A stretch of 33,310 nt of DNA from contig QPGA01000018.1 of assembly GCA_003332265.1 (NCBI GenBank), forward strand, positions 1-33,310. The letters are read 5' to 3'. This document shows positions 28,056-33,310 of the stretch, one piece after another. The notes beneath the pieces are model-generated. The model was given only the letters and a program-made list of their open reading frames with translations. It had not been told where the DNA came from and did not search any database. Both the position numbers and the translations under genes were made by a program. Within the stretch, counting starts at the first letter, position 1; each line of letters starts with the position of its first letter. The DNA is from Candidatus Accumulibacter meliphilus (GTDB lineage Bacteria; Pseudomonadota; Gammaproteobacteria; Burkholderiales; Rhodocyclaceae).

Positions 28056-28702
28056 AGCCAGAGATCATCAGCACCCGACCCGAGCTGGACGAGTTCTATC
28101 GCCTGGCCGGTCTTCGTCTTGATAGCCATCGTCGGTACGCCCGCCGGTCAATCATTGAAAGGCTTGGGCTCGACCCTGCGGCCTTTTTCCGCCGGACTCT
28201 CACCAATCGCCCGCCGCTCGATCCTGCCGCCTATGTCGGACTGACAGTCGGCAAACTCGCCGCCCTTGATCCTGCTACCTACGACGATCAATTCCAACGC
28301 GCCCGGCGACACCTTGAAACCGACGTTGGACCACCTGTTGCAGATGCGCGCTCGCGTGGGCAATGGGTGCCAGTCAGCGACTTGCACGCTCAGGCCGTGT
28401 GGTCGCATTTCGCGCGCGCCGCTTGCCAGCATCACGCTATGGGTGCCGAGGTGTACCCCGCTACTGCGTCCGCGTGCAGTGACCCGTTACGCGCAGTTGG
28501 CTACCAAGCCATTCTCGAAGCGCTCATGCCTCAGCACGCCATTCGTGCAGAGGTGTTCGCCGCGGCGATCCTTGAATGTGGGTACCTCCTGCGCTGCGTC
28601 GGTTGCGAATATCGCCTCGAAGCCCTGCTACCACGCCGCACCATCCGCCGCGCTGCCGAGAGAACGAAAGCAACTCAGCAGCGACGGAGGGCCGGCCCAT
28701 GA
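28052..28702 (+). CDS. Element protein of unknown function with an internal duplication (216 aa)
   Basis: The start overlaps the previous stop, and its own stop overlaps the primase start (ATGA at both ends). The N-terminal half repeats the phrase LDPAAF, LDPAAY and LDPATY. Residues 128-160 and 162-194 look like two copies of one unit, each beginning HA-(M/I)-(G/R)-AEV and ending LEAL(M/L)P, with cysteines concentrated in the second copy (C176, C182, C185). The C-terminus is strongly basic. No known family is recognised; the position suggests a role in replication of the element. Confidence 0.7.
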   Translation: MKPEIISTRPELDEFYRLAGLRLDSHRRYARRSIIERLGLDPAAFFRRTLTNRPPLDPAAYVGLTVGKLAALDPATYDDQFQRARRHLETDVGPPVADARSRGQWVPVSDLHAQAVWSHFARAACQHHAMGAEVYPATASACSDPLRAVGYQAILEALMPQHAIRAEVFAAAILECGYLLRCVGCEYRLEALLPRRTIRRAAERTKATQQRRRAGP

Positions 28703-31491
28703 CTGAAGTGCAAATCATTGCAGACTTCCGCGACGCCCTTCGCGCCGCCGACCTCGCGACAGACGAAGCCATCATCGCCGATGGCAAGTCACACCGCTAC
28801 CACGTCGACGACGATCGGCCGGGCTCCAAGAACGGCGTCTATTGCCTGCACCTGGACGGTACGCCGGCCGGCTGGTTTGGCACCCACAAGGGCGGCTGGC
28901 TGACGCAAACGTGGTGCGCCAAGTCTGAAAACGAACTGACCGCTGCCGATCGAGAGGCACACCGAAAGCACGTGCAGGCAGCCCAGGCCGCCCGCGACAA
29001 GGAAGCCAAGAGACGCCGCGACGACGCCGCGCGCAAAGCGCGCGCGCTGTGGGCAAAGGCAAAGCCGGCACCTGCGGAGCATCCCTATTTGACCCGCAAA
29101 GGCGTTGCAGCGCATGACCTACGGCTGGCCACCTGGAAGAAATGGACACTGGACGAGGCCGGACAGTGGCACGAGCGATCTTCGCCCGGTGCGCTACTCG
29201 TGCCGATGTTCAACCCGGCCGGCGAACTGCGAGGGCTGCAAGCGATTCTCGCCGAAGAGATTGACGACCGCGACAAGGACTTTCTGTCCGGTGCCGAAAA
29301 ATCCGGCTGTTCGTTCCAGATCGGAGAGCCATCACCGAACGCACCGCTTCTGGTCGCTGAGGGCTTCGCGACCGGCGCCACCCTGCACGAGACAAGCGGC
29401 TATCCGGTGGCTGTTGCTTTCGACTGTGGCAACCTCGCGCCCGTCGCGCTGGCGCTGCGGGCGAAGAATCGCGGCGCGGCAATCATCATCTGTGCGGACA
29501 ATGACCGCGCGACAGAGGGCAATCCCGGTTTGACCAAGGCCAACGAAGCGGCCCTCGCTGCCGGCGCCGCCGTCGCGGTTCCAGTCTTCGACGACGACGA
29601 AGCCGGTTCAGACTTCAACGACCTGGCCGCGCTGCGAGGCGCTGAGCCGGTGCGGACCGCTTTGGCGCGCGCCACCGAGGAAGCACGGCGCATGATCCCG
29701 CCCCCGGCGCCCGAACCCGCCGCCGATGCCGCGAAGCCTGCCAGCGTGACCGACTCCCAGAACGGCGCCGCCGGCCCTGAGCTGCGACCGCGTTTCACCA
29801 TGGACGAGGGCGGCTTGTGGTTGAACGAGATCGACCGGGAAGGCACCCCCCGCCGCCCTCGTTTCATCGTCGATTCCTTTACCGTCTTGTCACTGGTTCG
29901 CGACCATGCCGCCGCCGGCTGGGGCTTGCTGCTCGAAATCCCCGACCCTGACCGGCGCCAACATCGCGTCATCATCCCGCACGGCAGCCTGAAGGCCGAA
30001 GGCACCGAGGCGCTAAGTGTTCTTCTCGACCGTGGTTTTGTGCCGCGCAGTAGCATGGACAAGTACCTTACCGAGTTCCTGCGGGAAGCACGACCCGACA
30101 AGCGCGCGCGCATCACGGACCGTTGCGGCTGGCATTCGGGAAGCTTCGTCCTGCCCGATCGTTCGATAGGCGACGACGACGAGCCGGTGATTTTTTCGAG
30201 CGATGCGCCCGGCGCTTGCCCATTCAAGACCAAAGGCAGCCTTGAACAATGGAAGGCGAAAGTTTCGGCGCTGTGCGTTGGAAACTCGCGCTTGTTGTTT
30301 GCGGTGAGCTGCGCCTTTGCTGCCCCGCTGTTGCTGCCGGCTGGCGCTGAAGGTGGAGGCTTTCACTACCGCGGGAGTTCAAGCGATGGCAAGACTACTC
30401 TGCTCCGACTCGCTGCCAGCGTCGCCGGCCCGCCTGAATACATGGGGCGATGGCGCGCCACGTCGAACGGTTTGGAAGCATTCGCGCTGCAGCATTCGGA
30501 CTGCCCTTCTCAACTGGACGAGCTAGCCCAGATCGACGCCAAGGAAGCGGGCGACTGTGCTTACCTGCTGAGCAACGGGCAAGCCAAGGCCCGCGCCAAC
30601 CGCAACGGAGGAGCGCGCGAGCGCGGCACCTGGCGAATGCTCTTTCAATCTGCCGGCGAAATCGGCTTGGCCGAACACATGGCCGAAGCGAACCGGAAGA
30701 CCAAAGCCGGGCAAGAAGTAAGGCTATGTGAGATCCCCGCCGACGCGGGCGCCAATCTCGGCTGTTTTGAAGAATTGCACGAGCACGGCAACGGTTCAGA
30801 TTTCGCCAAGGCGCTTGACTACGCCACCCGGCGCCACTACGGGACCGCCTGGATTGCCTACCTGGAAAAGCTGGTCGAACACTTCGACGAACTGCCCGGC
30901 GATCTGGCCGAAGTATCCCGCCGTTTTGAAGCGCGGTGCTTGTCAGAAGCCGCCGAAGGCCAAGCGCGCCGCGTTGCTGGCCGCTTCGCCTTGGTCGCTG
31001 CCGGTGGCGAGTTCGCTACCCAATGGGGCATTACAGGATGGCAACCCGGGACAGCGCTTGCCGCCGCGACAACGTGCTTTCAAGCCTGGCTGGCCAATCG
31101 TGGAGGCGCTGGAAACGCCGAAGAACGATCGTCCTTGCGGCAGGTTCGCGAGTTTCTTCGTCGCTACGGTGAATCGGCATTTGCTGATTGGGACCGACCC
31201 GCCGTGGATACCGACACCCGCGCCGCGGTGCGCTCCGATCGCGTCGGCTACCGGCGAGCGCTGCCCGGCGATGATGGCTTGGAATACTTCGTCTTCGTCG
31301 AAGTGTGGCGTTCGCGCGTTTGCTCTGGTCTTGATGCGGGTAACGTTGGCCGCCTGCTGGTCGAACGCGGTTATGTGGAACGTGGGACGGAGAAGAACCG
31401 CCCGCACTTGGTAAGAGTGACCATCCCCGGCGAAGGCCGCGCCCGGTGCGTGCACATCCTGCCATCAATATGGGACGACGACGATGCTTGA
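28699..31491 (+). CDS. Toprim-DUF927 primase-helicase
   Basis: A 930-residue two-domain replication protein. The N-terminal part includes a basic helix (residues about 85-120). A Toprim_3-type centre follows, with the acidic residue E221 in LLVAEGFATG and D267/D269 in IIICADNDRA, plus a DFNDLAALRG segment. After a Pro/Ala linker (about 334-360), the DUF927 helicase-like domain carries a Walker A (GSSSDGKTT, K565) and conserved LDELAQIDAKEAGDCAYLLSNGQ-KARA. Toprim supplies primer synthesis chemistry and DUF927 the motor; together they start replication of phages, plasmids and islands. No N-terminal zinc-binding primase module was seen. The ATG was chosen for its ATGA overlap with the previous gene. 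Confidence 0.92.
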   Translation: MTEVQIIADFRDALRAADLATDEAIIADGKSHRYHVDDDRPGSKNGVYCLHLDGTPAGWFGTHKGGWLTQTWCAKSENELTAADREAHRKHVQAAQAARDKEAKRRRDDAARKARALWAKAKPAPAEHPYLTRKGVAAHDLRLATWKKWTLDEAGQWHERSSPGALLVPMFNPAGELRGLQAILAEEIDDRDKDFLSGAEKSGCSFQIGEPSPNAPLLVAEGFATGATLHETSGYPVAVAFDCGNLAPVALALRAKNRGAAIIICADNDRATEGNPGLTKANEAALAAGAAVAVPVFDDDEAGSDFNDLAALRGAEPVRTALARATEEARRMIPPPAPEPAADAAKPASVTDSQNGAAGPELRPRFTMDEGGLWLNEIDREGTPRRPRFIVDSFTVLSLVRDHAAAGWGLLLEIPDPDRRQHRVIIPHGSLKAEGTEALSVLLDRGFVPRSSMDKYLTEFLREARPDKRARITDRCGWHSGSFVLPDRSIGDDDEPVIFSSDAPGACPFKTKGSLEQWKAKVSALCVGNSRLLFAVSCAFAAPLLLPAGAEGGGFHYRGSSSDGKTTLLRLAASVAGPPEYMGRWRATSNGLEAFALQHSDCPSQLDELAQIDAKEAGDCAYLLSNGQAKARANRNGGARERGTWRMLFQSAGEIGLAEHMAEANRKTKAGQEVRLCEIPADAGANLGCFEELHEHGNGSDFAKALDYATRRHYGTAWIAYLEKLVEHFDELPGDLAEVSRRFEARCLSEAAEGQARRVAGRFALVAAGGEFATQWGITGWQPGTALAAATTCFQAWLANRGGAGNAEERSSLRQVREFLRRYGESAFADWDRPAVDTDTRAAVRSDRVGYRRALPGDDGLEYFVFVEVWRSRVCSGLDAGNVGRLLVERGYVERGTEKNRPHLVRVTIPGEGRARCVHILPSIWDDDDA

Positions 31492-32239
31492 TGTCGACGC
31501 CCTGTTTGATGAAATCACCCGGCCAGACGCTACGCCCGTGCCAGCGGACACCGGCCAGCCGTTAAGCCCGGTCAATACTGGTATGCAAAGTGTCCCAGCC
31601 TGTCCCAATCTGTACAGCATAAACGGTCCAGCGTTTAGCATATCCAGAAGAAAAACACGAAGCAGCATCAATGACTTGGCGGAAGTGTCCCAAGTGTCCC
31701 AAGCTGTCCCATGTGTTTTTTCAACAGAGGGTAGCAGCGCAAGCGACGAAACGCGGGAAGCCACAGCCCCGGGCGCCCGGGAAGGGCGGCAGTCAGAGCA
31801 ATTTCGCGCGGCTAAATCGGCTGACAACGAGGCATGGCAGGCTGATGAAGCGAAGCGAAACCAGGCCGCCTTCATGGTCTGCTGCGTGTTCAACGATCCG
31901 AACGACACAGAAGTCGACAGGCAGGAAGCCTACCGCTGGTCACTGGCCAGTCGAGGCGCCTTTGACTGGCTGACGTCGAGGAATAACCACCCTGCTTTCT
32001 CTACCGACGACAACCGGCGCCCCTGCGCTTGCTGTGCCAGCCTGGCCCCAAGTTCATGGCGCTGCAGTGCTGTTGATCGGGGCGAACTGACCGCCCGCCG
32101 TCCGTACTATCCAAATGTCTTTTTACTACAGCGCTGCACGGCCTTCGCGCCGATGCTTGGCGATCCCGACCAACGGCCCGTCGACCTGCGCTGGCCCGGC
32201 TTGGGGCGCCCGGTCGGAGAAGCTTGCAAGGATGGATAG
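31484..32239 (+). CDS. Element protein of unknown function carrying TGTCCCA repeats in its gene (251 aa)
   Basis: The start overlaps the end of the primase gene by eight bases. The first 110 residues are low in complexity and contain VSQVSQAVPCVFS, encoded by the TGTCCCA repeats. The middle (AAFMVCCVFNDPNDTEVDRQEAYRWSLASRGAFDWL) looks like a folded core. The end has CACC and further cysteines. I do not recognise the family. The repeats may be a DNA signal embedded in a coding region. The C-terminal 70 residues differ in character and may be a read-through into unrelated sequence. Confidence 0.6.
   Translation: MLDVDALFDEITRPDATPVPADTGQPLSPVNTGMQSVPACPNLYSINGPAFSISRRKTRSSINDLAEVSQVSQAVPCVFSTEGSSASDETREATAPGAREGRQSEQFRAAKSADNEAWQADEAKRNQAAFMVCCVFNDPNDTEVDRQEAYRWSLASRGAFDWLTSRNNHPAFSTDDNRRPCACCASLAPSSWRCSAVDRGELTARRPYYPNVFLLQRCTAFAPMLGDPDQRPVDLRWPGLGRPVGEACKDG
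31591..31711. repeat. TGTCCCA iteron-like repeats (five copies)
   Basis: TGTCCCA occurs at 31591, 31601, 31686, 31695 and 31705, with 9-10 bp spacing inside each cluster. A further cluster on the opposite strand is at 32971, 32981 and 32990. Helically phased 7-mers next to a primase-helicase gene suggest a replication-origin iteron set. This is inference from spacing and context. Confidence 0.6.
31682..31731 (+). repeat. Left arm of a 50-bp inverted repeat
   Basis: Matches the reverse complement of 32951-33000 at 45 of 50 positions. It includes three TGTCCCA units and a run of six T. Confidence 0.85.
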
Positions 32240-32464
32240 CCGAATGCTGCGCAGACATCCGACAAGAGAGCCGGCACCTATTCGGAAGCCTTTTTGGCGG
32301 TCGTTCTGTCAAGCCCCAAGCCAAGCCATGCCAAGTATTTTTTTGGGTCCTTCCGATGTCCTTTACTTGCGGGTAATGCGCAGCGCGGTATCGCTCTAGG
32401 AAGCCCGTTGCATACATAGGCAACTCATGAACTCGGACCTAACAACCCTCTTTCTTCGGACACC
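32240..32464. other. Gap between the 251-aa gene and the IS5 remnant
   Basis: No gene is seen. It holds a run of seven T at 32339-32345 followed by GGGTCC and no convincing stem before it. The opposite-strand frame across 32001-32423 looks like a conserved shadow rather than a gene. The stretch may contain the former left end of the IS5-type element. Confidence 0.5.
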
Positions 32465-32926
32465 ATGAGCAATCAACTGACCTTTTACGATCTTCGCTGG
32501 CCGAAGGCACGGCAAAGCCGCCTGCAACTTGTCCTGACGATGCTTGACCGTGTAGTGGACTGGGCAGCCTTTGAACGGGCCGTTGACGCTGCAATTCACT
32601 ACCCCCGCCCTGGCAACGGCCGTCGCCCGGTATCTCTTGGTGCCATGCTGCGAATTCATGTCGTTGCGTGGCTGACCGGCGCCAACGATCGGCAAGCGGA
32701 AGAGCTGCTGATCGATTCGCCCTCTGTGTGTTCATTCTGTCGAGTTGATGACGCTGGCCCGCGTCCACCTGATGCCGAGACCATTGGCAACTTCCGCCGA
32801 CGCCTGGCCAAGGCCGGCTTGGAATCCATCGTCCACGAGTATGTTGGCGCCCCACTGGCAAAGCAAGGCGCCAGCCTGACGCCCGGGCAGATTATCGAGC
32901 CGCGCTGGTCCGGTCCCCTGCTTTGA
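32465..32926 (+). pseudogene. Truncated IS5-family transposase (N-terminal part)
   Basis: 153 residues matching the N-terminal (DUF772) half of IS5-type transposases: QLTFYDLRWPKARQSRL, WAAFERAVDAAIHYPRPGNGRRPVSLGAMLRIHVVAWL, and PDAETIGNFRRRLAKAGLE. Full-length members have about 300-370 residues with a DDE triad; here homology ends after LTPGQII, just before the first catalytic aspartate (usually in IVDAT). A short unrelated tail and a stop follow. The protein cannot be catalytically active. Its end is only about 25 bp from the right arm of the inverted repeat. Confidence 0.85.
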
Positions 32927-32950
32927 GCCAATCGCGCCCTTCTCTCGTTC

Positions 32951-33000
32951 CTCTCTCTTGAAAAAACGTATGGGACACCTTGGGACACTTGGGACACTTC
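32951..33000 (-). repeat. Right arm of a 50-bp inverted repeat
   Basis: Read on the minus strand it matches 31682-31731 at 45 of 50 positions and encodes the same peptide pattern (VSQVSQGVPYVFS against VSQVSQAVPCVFS). It contains TGGGACA at 32971, 32981 and 32990. Confidence 0.85.
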
Positions 33001-33016
33001 ACGCAAGCAATTGTGT

Positions 33017-33081
33017 ATTCCACGCAAACTGGACACCGATTCCACGGCAAACTGGACACTCATTCCACGTGAATCTGGACA
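33017..33081. repeat. IS21-type multiple terminal repeats (three copies), solo element end
   Basis: Three copies of ATTCCACG-(n)-AA(A/T)CTGGACA lie at 33017-33035, 33039-33058 and 33062-33081, spaced 22-23 bp. The last ends in CA at the likely element boundary. IS21-family elements carry such multiple repeats at their ends and end in CA. No istA or istB frame is next to them, so this is a scar or a remnant end. Confidence 0.55.
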
Positions 33082-33171
33082 GTCGGAGCGTAGCGACGCG
33101 GGGTTAAAAGGTTTTACTCTGAGCCTCGTCCTGAGGTCAAGTTTTTGGTCTGAAAAGGCAGCCGTTTGGCG

Positions 33172-33310
33172 TTACTGCGTAACGGACTCTTTGTCCAATC
33201 GAAGGCGCTTTTCGTAGTAGTCATTCTCGCCATTTTGCACCCGCGCCGCGCGCTCCAAAGCAGCGCGGTCCGCCTCACGAAGTAGCCCTTCAAGTACCTC
33301 GCGTTGCGTT
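33172..33310 (-). CDS. C-terminal 45 residues of an unidentified protein (5' end outside window)
   Basis: An open minus-strand frame enters from the right edge and stops at 33172-33174 (TAA). It reads REVLEGLLREADRAALERAA then NDYYEKRLRLDK, a charged, helical C-terminus. Too little is present to name a family. The gene points towards the IS21-type end. Confidence 0.5.
   Translation of the reverse strand, partial: TQREVLEGLLREADRAALERAARVQNGENDYYEKRLRLDKESVTQ

Larger units (their letters stand above)
24734..33310. mobile_element. Integrative element (island), left end in window, right end outside
   Basis: The block starts at the tRNA-Thr fragment and contains a tyrosine integrase, small unknown genes, an AlpA-like HTH protein and a Toprim-DUF927 primase-helicase in one direction. 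No capsid, tail, conjugation or partition gene is visible. The gene set fits a replicating integrative island or phage satellite. The right part has transposon remnants. Confidence 0.8.

Noticed and set aside
32001-32423. Minus-strand 140-codon frame opposite the end of the 251-aa gene
   Set aside because: Most of it is antisense to a plus-strand frame in the primase operon, and no domain is recognised. The DNA may be conserved for another reason.
31591-33000. CRISPR array
   Set aside because: The TGTCCCA units are too short and too closely spaced, there are no unique spacers of constant length, and no cas gene is present.
32656-33063. Minus-strand 135-codon frame through the right repeat arm
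   Set aside because: Only the repeat-encoded VSQVSQ part resembles a protein, and the rest is antisense to the IS5 remnant. It is probably a copied fragment, not a gene.

Overview
This is a GC-rich bacterial chromosome segment. The LEPR-XLL giant surface protein, the small MscS-type channel, the bacterial tRNA-Thr remnant and the Proteobacteria-type integrase and primase-helicase point to a proteobacterium, most likely a betaproteobacterium (Rhodocyclales/Accumulibacter-like). That placement is inference, because no rRNA or other phylogenetic marker is present.

Positions 1-21026 (minus strand) are one uninterrupted reading frame. It starts at 21026 and runs off the left edge, giving at least 7008 codons. 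The N-terminus carries the LEPR-XLL motif. It is followed by 24 alternating PPC-like beta-sandwich units (12 A/B pairs), interrupted by two LamG-like domains and one L-type-lectin-like domain. After these come 17 CARDB-like units, a TIG-like region, a unique helical region, a beta-propeller-like stretch and Ig-like modules. This is a giant exported adhesin or matrix protein. The long open frames on the opposite strand here are shadows. An 11-residue leader ORF with a strong ribosome site ends on the giant gene's start codon (TGATG). Upstream on the same strand is a small exported/membrane protein (21359-22132).

Positions 22338-24411 (plus) hold a two-gene unit: a 417-aa protein with a degenerate P-loop-like core and a winged-helix-like C-terminus, then a 269-aa MscS channel. 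Three perfect tandem octamers lie in the divergent intergenic region. Positions 24412-24936 are non-coding but structured: a 20-bp GAAA-capped hairpin, a plus-strand terminator, a minus-strand terminator and the 3' 49 nt of a tRNA-Thr(CGU) gene.

From 24734 to beyond the right edge the window is an integrated element. The tRNA fragment is the probable attachment site. A tyrosine integrase follows, then small accessory genes (two preceded by tiny ORFs with good ribosome sites), an AlpA-like HTH protein, two unknown genes, a Toprim-DUF927 primase-helicase and a protein whose gene carries TGTCCCA repeats. The cluster 27605-32239 is tightly packed with short overlaps, suggesting one operon. The right part is damaged by transposons: a truncated IS5 transposase and an IS21-type set of terminal repeats with no transposase. 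A 50-bp inverted repeat (45/50 matches) containing the TGTCCCA iterons brackets 31682-33000. The window ends in the C-terminus of an unidentified minus-strand gene.
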